Assembly (NCBI GenBank): GCA_028691595.1
Contig: JAQUZA010000015.1
Span: 1 to 18,165 of the forward strand
Length of the DNA: 18,165 nucleotides
From: Candidatus Rifleibacteriota bacterium
GTDB lineage: Bacteria; Muiribacteriota; Ozemobacteria; Ozemobacterales; Ozemobacteraceae
Direction: 5' to 3'
Each line of letters begins with the position of its first letter. Positions within the stretch are counted from its first letter, which is position 1. Below, piece by piece: positions 7,979 through 15,085 of this stretch. The notes beneath the pieces are model-generated. The model worked only from the letters and a program-made list of their open reading frames with translations, was not told the DNA's origin and searched no databases. A program made the position numbers and the translations under genes.

Positions 7979-7983
7979 AGGAG
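7979..7983 (+). promoter_or_regulatory. Ribosome binding site choosing the ATG at 7993
   Basis: AGGAG nine bases before the ATG at 7993. The in-frame TTG at 7984 directly abuts this site and so is too close to be used, which removes three codons from the longest reading of adenosylhomocysteinase. Confidence 0.65.
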
Positions 7984-7992
7984 TTGTTTTTA

Positions 7993-9435
7993 ATGAAGCA
8001 GACCGCCATGGAAAAAGAAAAAGTGACCTCAACCAAAAGACTTCCGTACAAAGTCAAAGATATTGATCTCTGGCAGCTTGGCCGCAAGGAAATTGAAATT
8101 GCTGAGCATGAAATGCCCGGTTTAATGGCTCTTCGCGAAAAGTATGGCAAGAAGAAACCTCTCAAAGGTGCCAGAATTATGGGTTCACTGCATATGACAG
8201 TGCAAACGGCTGTTTTGATAGAAACCCTGGCAGAACTTGGCGCCGATGTAAGATGGGCCAGCTGCAACATTTTTTCCACACAGGATACAGCTGCCGCAGC
8301 CATAGCCAAAGCAGGAATTCCGGTTTTTGCCTGGAAGGGCGAAACCCTTGAAGAATATTGGTGGTGCACTAATGAAGCCATCGTCTGGCCTGATGGTCAG
8401 GGCCCCAATCTCATCGTAGACGACGGCGGCGATGCTACCCTTATGGTTCACCTCGGTGCCCAGGCAGAAAAGAACCCGAAAGTTCTTGACCGCACTCCCG
8501 ACGGAGAAGATGAAGCACAGCTGATCGCCCTTCTCAAGAAAACTCTTAAAGCCGAACCCCAAAAGTGGTCGACCATTGCCAAGAACATCAAGGGTGTCAG
8601 CGAAGAAACCACCACCGGTGTTCATCGCCTTTACAAGATGATGGAAAACAAGACCCTTCTTTTCCCGGCCATCAATGTTAACGATTCAGTTACCAAATCA
8701 AAATTCGACAATCTTTATGGCTGCCGCGAAAGTCTGGCTGACGGCATCAAACGCGCCACCGACGTTATGGTCGCCGGCAAGGTTGCCGTTGTATGTGGGT
8801 ATGGCGATGTTGGCAAGGGCTGTGCCCAGAGCATGCGCAATTTCGGAGCCCGCGTCATCGTAACCGAAATCGACCCGATCTGCGCTCTTCAGGCCGCCAT
8901 GGAAGGCTATGAAGTTAAAACCGTTGAAGATACCCTCGGCAGCGCTGATATTTACATCACTACCACCGGTAACAAAGACGTAATCACCGCCGACCACTGT
9001 GCCAAAATGAAAGATCAGGCAATCGTCTGCAATATCGGCCATTTCGACAACGAAATTCAGATGGCTCAGATCGAATCCTGGCCCGGCATCAAAAAGACCA
9101 ATATCAAACCCCAGGTAGACAAATATACCTATAAAGATGGTCGCATGATCTACATCCTGGCCGAAGGCCGCCTGGTAAACCTTGGCTGCGCCACCGGTCA
9201 CCCCAGTTTCGTCATGAGCAATTCATTCACCAACCAGACTCTTGCCCAGCTTGACCTCTGGCAGAGCAAGCGCGAAGTTGGCGTTTATACTCTTTCAAAG
9301 CAGCTCGATGAAGAAGTTGCCCGCCTGCACCTCGAAAAAATCGGGGTCAAGCTCACCAAGCTTTCTGCGAAACAGGCAGACTACATCGGCGTACCGGTTG
9401 AAGGCCCATATAAACCAGACCACTATCGCTATTAA
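7993..9435 (+). CDS. ahcY: Adenosylhomocysteinase (S-adenosyl-L-homocysteine hydrolase)
   Basis: 480 residues. Cytoplasmic NAD-dependent enzyme that reversibly splits S-adenosylhomocysteine into adenosine and homocysteine, clearing the product inhibitor of SAM-dependent methyltransferases. Family motifs are present in order: GSLHMTVQTAVLIETL and CNIFSTQD of the substrate domain, VDDGGDAT with the catalytic-region Asp, SEETTTGVHRL with Glu, NVNDSVTKSKFDN with the conserved Lys and Asp, the NAD-binding glycine motif GYGDVGKG (about residues 269-276), GHFDNEI, and the C-terminal KPDHYRY that reaches the neighbouring subunit's cofactor site. It carries the ~40-residue insertion (around AEKNPKVLDRTPDGEDEAQL) usual in long bacterial and plant forms and absent from the ~432-residue animal type. 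It sits alone between its own promoter and terminator; no methionine-cycle gene is adjacent. Complete and apparently functional. Confidence 0.98.
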   Translation: MKQTAMEKEKVTSTKRLPYKVKDIDLWQLGRKEIEIAEHEMPGLMALREKYGKKKPLKGARIMGSLHMTVQTAVLIETLAELGADVRWASCNIFSTQDTAAAAIAKAGIPVFAWKGETLEEYWWCTNEAIVWPDGQGPNLIVDDGGDATLMVHLGAQAEKNPKVLDRTPDGEDEAQLIALLKKTLKAEPQKWSTIAKNIKGVSEETTTGVHRLYKMMENKTLLFPAINVNDSVTKSKFDNLYGCRESLADGIKRATDVMVAGKVAVVCGYGDVGKGCAQSMRNFGARVIVTEIDPICALQAAMEGYEVKTVEDTLGSADIYITTTGNKDVITADHCAKMKDQAIVCNIGHFDNEIQMAQIESWPGIKKTNIKPQVDKYTYKDGRMIYILAEGRLVNLGCATGHPSFVMSNSFTNQTLAQLDLWQSKREVGVYTLSKQLDEEVARLHLEKIGVKLTKLSAKQADYIGVPVEGPYKPDHYRY

Positions 9436-9445
9436 GTAAAGCCGA

Positions 9446-9489
9446 CCGGCATCTGATTCTCAAATGAGGTCAGATGCCGGTTTTTATTT
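9446..9489 (+). terminator. Intrinsic terminator after adenosylhomocysteinase
   Basis: A perfect 11-bp inverted repeat (CCGGCATCTGA at 9446-9456, TCAGATGCCGG at 9470-9480), whose loop can itself pair (CTC/GAG), followed directly by TTTTTATTT. It starts 10 bases after the stop codon. On the minus strand no T-run follows, so it should act mainly on the plus strand. Confidence 0.92.
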
Positions 9490-9630
9490 TGCCTGAATTA
9501 CGAAAACATTTAATAAGCAGACCAGTGTTTGATCAATTTTGCATCTGTAATTCAAATTTGACAAAGCACCAGCAAATGTGAGGCTCAGCCAGAACATAAG
9601 ATTACGAAACAACGCGACGGCGATATTCGG
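9490..9630. other. Convergent intergenic spacer, nothing recognised
   Basis: About 140 bases between the plus-strand terminator and the 3' end of the leftward CsaB-type gene. AT-rich, with no ORF, clear hairpin or repeat; in particular no obvious intrinsic terminator for the leftward transcript. Confidence 0.5.
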
Positions 9631-12600
9631 TCAATCAGGTTTCAGGGCAGCTGAAACTGCTGCAGCCATTCGGGCGTAGTCTTCTTCAACGTTGCGGCGG
9701 TTCTCTCCGGCAATTCGATGCAGTTTGTCAGAGAACTCGACGCGTCTTGAAACCAGCAGATCGAGTTTTTCTTCGAGCAGGGGCCGGGTAGCATCAGACG
9801 GGCTGCAGCAGAATTGCCAGCGACTGGCATCGGCGAAGGCCGACACCTTTGGATCATAGGCGATGCCAAGCCACGGAATAGCCAGGCATGTTGACACGAT
9901 ACAGCCGTGCAGTCGCATCGAAACAACCAGATCAAAGGCAGCAAAAGTTTCGAGCGGCTCTGAGGCGTAAGTAACCTCGCCTTTCCAGCCTGCGGCCAGC
10001 CAGACTTTTTCGTCTTCGCCAGGCTGAAATGCCACGGGAAGTAACTCCATGTTTTCCATTTCGTTTTGTATTGCCATCAGATCCCGGGCAATTCGTTCTG
10101 AGCCTTCAATAGAAGAACGCAGCACAACCCCAAGTCTTATTGTCTGCCGGATATTCTTAATCTGAGCATGGCGGGGCCGTTCGTTCATAAACACCAGATC
10201 AGAAGTTACCAGAATACTTTCGCGGCCGGTCAATTCACGTGCAAGTCTGGCCGAATCGTTGTCTCTGACGCTCAGATAGTCGGCATTAGCGAGTTCATGA
10301 GCCAGCCAGCGCCGCAAAAAAGGGGCAGCCAGACCTTTGTCAGAAACAGGGCCGAGCCCCTGAGACAGCAAAATGACTCTGGCACCACACATGCGGGCAA
10401 AGCTTATCAAGACAAGATAATAAATGAGACTCATACTGCTGGTTGAAGATTGCAACACACCGCCACCGGGCACTGCAATGATTTCGCAGCTTATCAACTC
10501 TTCAAGCAGCTGCGGCAGGTTTTTTCGACTGACCAGTCTGACCTGGCCGCTACCATCAAGGTGCGGAGCCGTACGATGCAGTATCGAAATTCCGTAGCCG
10601 GGAAAGTTGTTAATGAAGCCGCGACAGAAAGTATCGAGCAAAAGTTCATCTCCGGCATTTTCATAGCCAAAATAGCCAATCAGAAGGGCTTGTTTCGACT
10701 TCTCAGCACCAACCTGCGTCAGCAGATGCAGGAAGGCAACAATGGCAACAACCGCAAAACCGAAGACAATACCCAGCCAGTAGCCGTTAAAAATACGCAG
10801 CAGACTGAGAATCAGGGGTGTATGAAAGTGACATAATGAATTCAATGCCGAGACCTGCCCCATCTGCATGAATACTACCAGAAGCGGCAGAATGGCATAA
10901 TTTCGCCTGATATAGAAAAAAATGAAGAGCAGGCTGGCGGGGTAACCAACCAGAAATTCTTTATTGCGGGGTCGAGCCACCAGAATGTTTTCGAGAAAGG
11001 TTCTAAAAGAATCTTCGGCTTCGGATGGCTTGAGAAAAGTCACGTTGCCGGAGCGCATGAGATAGAGAACGACACTGGCAGCACCCACCCCCAGCAAAAG
11101 CCCGGCAATCGGGGTCAACGGTTTGTGAAGAAGGCTGAAAACCCCGCGCCCGAAGTTTCTAAGAGACCAGAGACCAGTTATTAGAAGCGGCAGCATAAAA
11201 GCCAGCTTAATGCCTCTGAATTGATCGAACTTGAGCAGATAGTTTATTTCAGAGTAGAGGCCTGCTATCAGCAAACCACCAAAAATTGACGGCAAAACCA
11301 GACGAGCGGTAAAACCCGGGATAGTTCTAAAAAAACCTGCCTGCTCATTTTGCTGAAGTCGGCGAATTGCCCAGATCAAGCCCAGAGACGAATAAGAAAC
11401 AGCCCCGGCAAGCCCTGAAATCGCGATAAAACTCTGTTTCGGCAGCAGAACAAAGCAGACAAGAAAAGCCGCCACAAAAATCAGACACCAGTTACCGCTG
11501 ATCGATTCAGAAAACATGGCTTGTAGCAGAATCAGTAGCCCCAGCAGCAAAGAAAGACCGATTGCCAGAACCTCGAAAGTGGTCAACTGCCCGACCATGT
11601 GTCTGGGCTCATGCATGCGCTCAACAGGGTTCGCTGCTACCCTGAACCCCGCAGCCGCCAACTCTTTGACGGTTTGGGCAAGGTAATCGATATTGAACAG
11701 CGCCAGGTTCTCGATAAACCTTTTGTCATCCTGAAAAAAGCAGCGAATATAAAGCATCTTCAAACTTCGATCTTTTACGGCGCGAACCCAGCGGGCGACC
11801 GACCGTTTAACGTTGTAAACCTGGTCTATTTCCTTGCGGCTGATACTGTGAACCCTGACAAAAGGTCGACCGGCAGATAACCCCTGCAGATAACTTTCTA
11901 TGCCGTCCTGCAGATTGAATTCTACCCAGCCGATGCGATAAGAGCGGTCTTTAAAAAGCTGAACGATCTTCTTCAACTCACCGCGTGAGCCAAGCATTTC
12001 TTCTTCGGCAAAAAGGAGCGCAGACACACTTGCCGGTGAAGGAATGGAGTTGATTATCTTTGTCGCTGACTCGACCGTGAGCCCAGGGTAGTTAAAAACT
12101 CTGATTACCAGGCCAAGCCCTGCATCATCAGCCATCTTAAAGTATTCAGAAGAGAAACCCAGACCGACACGTTCCCTGAAACCTTTGCTCGATTTATTTA
12201 TAAGCAGCAGGTTGCGATGCACCCGGTTAAGGCGGTCAGCCGGGATTTTCCAGGACAGAGTTTGTTCTATGCGGTCAAGCAATGAAGTATTTTCACTGTG
12301 AACCCATAGGGAACCCAGGGTATTACTACCAGCAGGCGGGTCCATTTCAAAGGTTTCTTCAAGAGACAGTTTGCGGATTTCCTTGCTGCTCAACACGGTT
12401 ACTTTTCCCTCGGACTCGAGAGATGCAAGGGTATCTTCAGAAATGGCTACCGAACTCGCACCATTCTTTTTAAGGGCTTCGAACAGTTCTTTAAGTGACC
12501 AGCCTTCTTCGCGCGCCAGTTGACGAATTTCTTCAAAATCCATCACCGTTTCGACAAAAACATTGCGTTGTTCAGCAATATGTCTGAAAACAAGTCGCCA

Positions 12601-12699
12601 CGAAGCCACAAGGATGCCCGGAATGATCAGGGGCAGAACCACCAGCCAGAATACTGAGATCCGCTTGAAAAAATCCATGGATTCAGGGTTGCTGCTCAT
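9631..12699 (-). CDS. DUF5693 membrane protein fused to polysaccharide pyruvyl transferase (CsaB-like)
   Basis: 1022 residues. The N-terminal ~660 match the DUF5693 pattern: one membrane helix near residues 15-32 (FWLVVLPLIIPGILVASW), an outside domain (LKELFEALKKNGASSVAISEDTL), then about nine membrane helices from residue ~375. From ~665 to the end is a polysaccharide pyruvyl transferase domain: ALLIGYFGYENAGDELLL, VPGGGVLQSS, ILLSQGLGPV, then a second lobe with LRLHGC-like VVSMRLHGCI. In CsaB systems this activity puts ketal pyruvate on cell-wall polysaccharide, which then binds SLH-domain proteins; phosphoenolpyruvate is the usual donor. The N-terminal membrane part may anchor or couple the enzyme to glycan export (inference). 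The ATG at 12699 overlaps the upstream gene by 17 bases; ATG at 12678 is an alternative. Neither has a clear Shine-Dalgarno, so coupling is likely. Confidence 0.88.
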   Translation of the reverse strand: MSSNPESMDFFKRISVFWLVVLPLIIPGILVASWRLVFRHIAEQRNVFVETVMDFEEIRQLAREEGWSLKELFEALKKNGASSVAISEDTLASLESEGKVTVLSSKEIRKLSLEETFEMDPPAGSNTLGSLWVHSENTSLLDRIEQTLSWKIPADRLNRVHRNLLLINKSSKGFRERVGLGFSSEYFKMADDAGLGLVIRVFNYPGLTVESATKIINSIPSPASVSALLFAEEEMLGSRGELKKIVQLFKDRSYRIGWVEFNLQDGIESYLQGLSAGRPFVRVHSISRKEIDQVYNVKRSVARWVRAVKDRSLKMLYIRCFFQDDKRFIENLALFNIDYLAQTVKELAAAGFRVAANPVERMHEPRHMVGQLTTFEVLAIGLSLLLGLLILLQAMFSESISGNWCLIFVAAFLVCFVLLPKQSFIAISGLAGAVSYSSLGLIWAIRRLQQNEQAGFFRTIPGFTARLVLPSIFGGLLIAGLYSEINYLLKFDQFRGIKLAFMLPLLITGLWSLRNFGRGVFSLLHKPLTPIAGLLLGVGAASVVLYLMRSGNVTFLKPSEAEDSFRTFLENILVARPRNKEFLVGYPASLLFIFFYIRRNYAILPLLVVFMQMGQVSALNSLCHFHTPLILSLLRIFNGYWLGIVFGFAVVAIVAFLHLLTQVGAEKSKQALLIGYFGYENAGDELLLDTFCRGFINNFPGYGISILHRTAPHLDGSGQVRLVSRKNLPQLLEELISCEIIAVPGGGVLQSSTSSMSLIYYLVLISFARMCGARVILLSQGLGPVSDKGLAAPFLRRWLAHELANADYLSVRDNDSARLARELTGRESILVTSDLVFMNERPRHAQIKNIRQTIRLGVVLRSSIEGSERIARDLMAIQNEMENMELLPVAFQPGEDEKVWLAAGWKGEVTYASEPLETFAAFDLVVSMRLHGCIVSTCLAIPWLGIAYDPKVSAFADASRWQFCCSPSDATRPLLEEKLDLLVSRRVEFSDKLHRIAGENRRNVEEDYARMAAAVSAALKPD

Positions 12700-13087
12700 C
12701 GTTCAGATATGAAGCCATAAGCATTGTCGCTTTTCTGGCTTTTAGAACGATGCCATTGCTGTCTGGAATCATTATCAGATGGTTGAGAGGCAAATCAACG
12801 TTGCCTGCAATTTCGCGACCGGCTGTGAGATCGATTACCGATTTTCCTGCGGCGGCCTCAAGTCTGAGCTGGCCTGATCTGACAACCAGCATGGCACCAA
12901 CCTCAGGCTTCAGGTGGGTATCGACTGGCAACATTACCGCTCTGAAGCGGATAAAATGATCGACATAACTCTTGGAAACAAGTGGGTCAGCAGCGGTACC
13001 GGGGTTTTGAGAAAAAATGACGGTGACATGCAAAATAAATAATAAACTGACAAAAAAAACTCTGGCACCATGGTCAGAAAATTTCAT
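12683..13087 (-). CDS. Small exported conserved protein of unknown function
   Basis: 134 residues. It begins with a signal peptide (FFVSLLFILHVTVIFSQ; likely cut near residues 26-30). The mature part opens with DPLVSKSYVDHF, then a small beta-rich domain with GAMLVVRSGQLRLEA, IDLTAGREI and LNHLIMIPDSNGI. From memory, short exported proteins with DPLV-SYV and NHL-IP patterns occur in Firmicutes and related bacteria without an assigned function; this was not checked by search. The start has GGGAG upstream, though at a longish 12-base spacing. It overlaps the CsaB-type gene by 17 bases, so the two share a transcript and probably a process at the cell surface. Confidence 0.75.
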   Translation of the reverse strand: MKFSDHGARVFFVSLLFILHVTVIFSQNPGTAADPLVSKSYVDHFIRFRAVMLPVDTHLKPEVGAMLVVRSGQLRLEAAAGKSVIDLTAGREIAGNVDLPLNHLIMIPDSNGIVLKARKATMLMASYLNDEQQP

Positions 13088-13121
13088 ACAATAAAGACTC
13101 TCCCGGAATTTCGATTAGCAA

Positions 13122-13150
13122 ATCGTACCACAGGCAGGGGCAAATGTAAA
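13122..13150 (-). promoter_or_regulatory. Promoter of the small exported protein / CsaB-type operon
   Basis: Minus strand: -35 TTTACA (13145-13150), 17-base spacer, -10 TACGAT (13122-13127) with TG just before it (extended -10). Predicted start is near 13115, about 28 bases before the ATG at 13087. Confidence 0.45.
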
Positions 13151-13162
13151 ACTTCAGAATTC

Positions 13163-13191
13163 TTGTATGTTTGGCTGCGGTACATTACAAT
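13163..13191 (+). promoter_or_regulatory. Candidate promoter of the 242-residue protein gene
   Basis: -10 TACAAT at 13186-13191 (five of six) with a weaker -35 TTGTAT at 13163-13168 and a 17-base spacer. It lies back-to-back with the leftward promoter at 13122-13150. It would give a leader of about 116 bases. Confidence 0.4.
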
Positions 13192-13222
13192 ACGCAGCTG
13201 AACCTTTATTACAATTTTAAAT

Positions 13223-13273
13223 CAGGTAGCAACAGCCACGGACTGATCGACTACCTGGCCGAAAAAGTTTTTT
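13223..13273 (+). promoter_or_regulatory. Hairpin and T-run in the leader of the 242-residue protein gene
   Basis: A perfect 7-bp inverted repeat (CAGGTAG 13223-13229, CTACCTG 13251-13257) with a 21-base loop, followed after eight bases by GTTTTTT. It is terminator-like but with a gap between stem and T-run, inside the transcribed leader if the upstream promoter is right. It could attenuate transcription or simply be leader structure. Confidence 0.3.
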
Positions 13274-13313
13274 CAACACCAACGAATAACCCGACACCAT
13301 CCGGAGTGAATTT

Positions 13314-14042
13314 ATGCTTATCAACGAAATTGAAATTGCCGGCTCATCCATATCCCTTAAATGCTGGGCTATGAAAGTTACTGACGTCGATGCCACCTTT
13401 GATACCATCATGAAAAAGGCGGATATGTTCAGCATCGAGACCGAACTACCCGGATTTCACGACTGCGACTGTGAAAACGCGATCATTCGCGGCTTTTATT
13501 CGGTGGTTATACCATTTGAAATTGAGCATCTTGTCGAGGGCATCACAACTAAAACTCTGTTTAAAAGAATTGAAAGCTGTGAATTTATCATCAGCGAAAA
13601 ACTGGTTTTGACTTTTGGAAAATCAGGGCCGATGAAACTGCTTGGCACAGCCCTTTCGGCACTCACGGGTGAGCATGTCGACCTGGTCGAATTTGAGTTT
13701 CATCATCTGAATCAGCTTCAGGAAAGAATGACCAACATCAAGTCGATAGTGCTGACCAACCCGAAAGAAAAAGAGGTCAGGCGCGCCAGACTTGCCGGGC
13801 ACATGGAAAACTATACGGAATACAATATCATCGACCCACGCAATCACGGCATTGACAGCGTTGCGGGCCTGATCGACACACCCCTCGGGCCAATGACAAT
13901 AACAGTTGGCAAAAAGGGAAGCATCAGACTCAATGTCAAAAAGGGTCTGATCATGACCATCGAGTGCCTTGAATGGATACTTGATCTCATCACCAGCGAG
14001 ACAGCCCCGAAAGCTGCCGGGGCTCAACAGCCTGTTTTTTAA
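13314..14042 (+). CDS. Hypothetical soluble protein, family not recognised
   Basis: 242 residues; start supported by GGAG seven bases upstream. No signal peptide or membrane helix, so probably cytoplasmic. Predicted as alternating beta strands and helices, with a Cys-containing acidic motif PGFHDCDCENAII near residues 46-58, a helix with a glycine pair (FGKSGPMKLLGTALSALTG) near 102-120, and a second beta-rich half (PLGPMTITVGKKGSIRLNV) near 191-210. The two halves could be related domains. No catalytic, nucleotide-binding or DNA-binding signature was found. It is transcribed alone between its own candidate promoter and a bidirectional terminator, so neighbours give no functional clue. The tail after residue ~230 is low-complexity (TAPKAAGAQQPVF). 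Confidence 0.75.
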   Translation: MLINEIEIAGSSISLKCWAMKVTDVDATFDTIMKKADMFSIETELPGFHDCDCENAIIRGFYSVVIPFEIEHLVEGITTKTLFKRIESCEFIISEKLVLTFGKSGPMKLLGTALSALTGEHVDLVEFEFHHLNQLQERMTNIKSIVLTNPKEKEVRRARLAGHMENYTEYNIIDPRNHGIDSVAGLIDTPLGPMTITVGKKGSIRLNVKKGLIMTIECLEWILDLITSETAPKAAGAQQPVF

Positions 14043-14068
14043 AACTTCCGCGATTCCTGCTTCAGCAT

Positions 14069-14092
14069 AAAACCCGCCTTTGGCGGGTTTTT
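14069..14092. terminator. Bidirectional intrinsic terminator
   Basis: AAAACCCGCC TTT GGCGGGTTTT, with T-runs on both strands (TTTTT on plus, AAAA on the left giving TTTT on minus). It lies between convergent genes, 26 bases after the plus-strand stop and 35 bases beyond the 3' end of the leftward FHA-like gene, so it probably ends both transcripts. Confidence 0.9.
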
Positions 14093-14127
14093 GCTTCGTT
14101 AATCATTGGGGGAAGCGGATCGCTGCG

Positions 14128-15006
14128 TCAGGTAACTGCTTCAGGCATGATGTCGCGTGAGCGGGCGAGCTTTGAATGGTAGATAAAAACCCGTGACCCG
14201 ACAACAATGCTGTCGCCATCGACAAGAACGCGATACCTGAAGCGGGCCTGATTAATTCTCAGGCTCATATCATCGTCGTGAGCCTCAATGATATGCAGGC
14301 CATCTTTTTCTGTTATCACAAAAAGGCTTTCGGGGCCATCTTCGAGAGACAGGTCACACTCATCAGTTGAACCGGCGACAAATTCAGGGCCATCGAGGTA
14401 ATATCTGAACATAACCCAGCGCCCGACATATTCATCGAGCCAGCTTTCTTTCAATAACTCCCAGGCAATTGCAAAGCCTGACCCTGTCATGCCACCGAGC
14501 AGCAGGAAAGCGAGAAGATAGTGGCTGTCACTGAGAAAAAACCGGTCAACAAAGGCTCCGGCGATTATCAGGGCTGGTGTCAAACCCATCAGACTTCGAC
14601 ACATGATTCTGATGCTGCCGTGAAGAATACCAAAGCACCCGGCAAGACAGGCCGACAGGCACAGCCACCAGAAAAACCTTATCACACCCCCGGCGATGAC
14701 AACGCGTGAAAGAATTATATCTGCGCTCATGGCAAAAATAACGCCACCAAGCATGGTTACAGATAAACCGATTGAAGTCGAAGAAATCCAGCAGGCTGCA
14801 GCCTTCGACAAGCGTTTTTCCATTATAATAACCGGCAGCGAGGTGACCAGACCGGTAAAAAGACCACAAAAAACGCCTGTAACAAGCAATCCCGTCTGAA
14901 AATTTTCGACGAGATCCCAGGGGTGGCCGCCCGGAGAGATAAGCCATGCTACCAGCCCGGCTACAAGACCGGAAAAGCATACTTCGAAATAAAAAAGCCA
15001 GTTCAA
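14128..15006 (-). CDS. Six-TM membrane protein with C-terminal degenerate FHA-like domain
   Basis: 292 residues from the TTG at 15006. Six hydrophobic segments fill the first ~190 residues (for example VCFSGLVAGLVAWLIS, TGLLVTGVFCGLFTGLV, YLLAFLLLGGMTGSGFAIAW). The last ~85 resemble a forkhead-associated fold: GPEFVAGSTDECDLSL, a strand-turn region LFVITEKDGLHIIEA, then YRVLVDGDSIVVGSRVFIYH, which fits the FHA ending L-DGD-I-vG. The usual phosphothreonine-binding Arg and Ser/His are not evident, so binding may be lost or changed. There is no ATG in the early frame; a longer TTG start at 15039 lies inside a strong hairpin and is disfavoured. It follows the AAA+ ATPase gene and is probably functionally linked to it: a membrane platform or sensor (inference). 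Confidence 0.72.
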   Translation of the reverse strand: MNWLFYFEVCFSGLVAGLVAWLISPGGHPWDLVENFQTGLLVTGVFCGLFTGLVTSLPVIIMEKRLSKAAACWISSTSIGLSVTMLGGVIFAMSADIILSRVVIAGGVIRFFWWLCLSACLAGCFGILHGSIRIMCRSLMGLTPALIIAGAFVDRFFLSDSHYLLAFLLLGGMTGSGFAIAWELLKESWLDEYVGRWVMFRYYLDGPEFVAGSTDECDLSLEDGPESLFVITEKDGLHIIEAHDDDMSLRINQARFRYRVLVDGDSIVVGSRVFIYHSKLARSRDIMPEAVT

Positions 15007-15035
15007 TTTGGTTTCTCGACTACTGGTATAACAAA

Positions 15036-15074
15036 GCAACGGCAGGACAAGACAAACATCTTTCCTGCCGTTGC
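15036..15074 (-). terminator. Strong hairpin between the AAA+ and FHA-like genes (terminator or attenuator)
   Basis: A perfect 12-bp inverted repeat (15036-15047 with 15063-15074; arm GCAACGGCAGGA) and a 15-base loop. On the minus strand it begins 12 bases after the ATPase stop and is followed by TTTGTTAT, a fair U-tract. Only about 30 bases separate it from the next gene's likely start, so partial read-through or mRNA end protection is more likely than a full stop. Confidence 0.55.
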
Positions 15075-15085
15075 AATTGTAGCAG

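Noticed and set aside
7947..7992. Possible SAM or SAH riboswitch before adenosylhomocysteinase
   Set aside because: The leader is only about 46 bases and contains just a tiny CCCTG/CAGGG hairpin; none of the conserved cores of known SAM or SAH riboswitches is visible.
8698..9201. 167-codon open frame opposite adenosylhomocysteinase
   Set aside because: Shadow of a strongly conserved gene with biased codon use; composition is not protein-like and there is no ribosome binding site.
13171..13374. Open frame in the leader of the 242-residue gene
   Set aside because: TTG start without a ribosome binding site, overlaps the well-supported downstream gene in another frame, no recognisable features.
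15007..15039. Longer TTG start for the six-TM FHA-like protein
   Set aside because: The TTG at 15039 lies within the 3' arm of the 12-bp hairpin and has no ribosome binding site; the TTG at 15006 leads straight into the first membrane helix.
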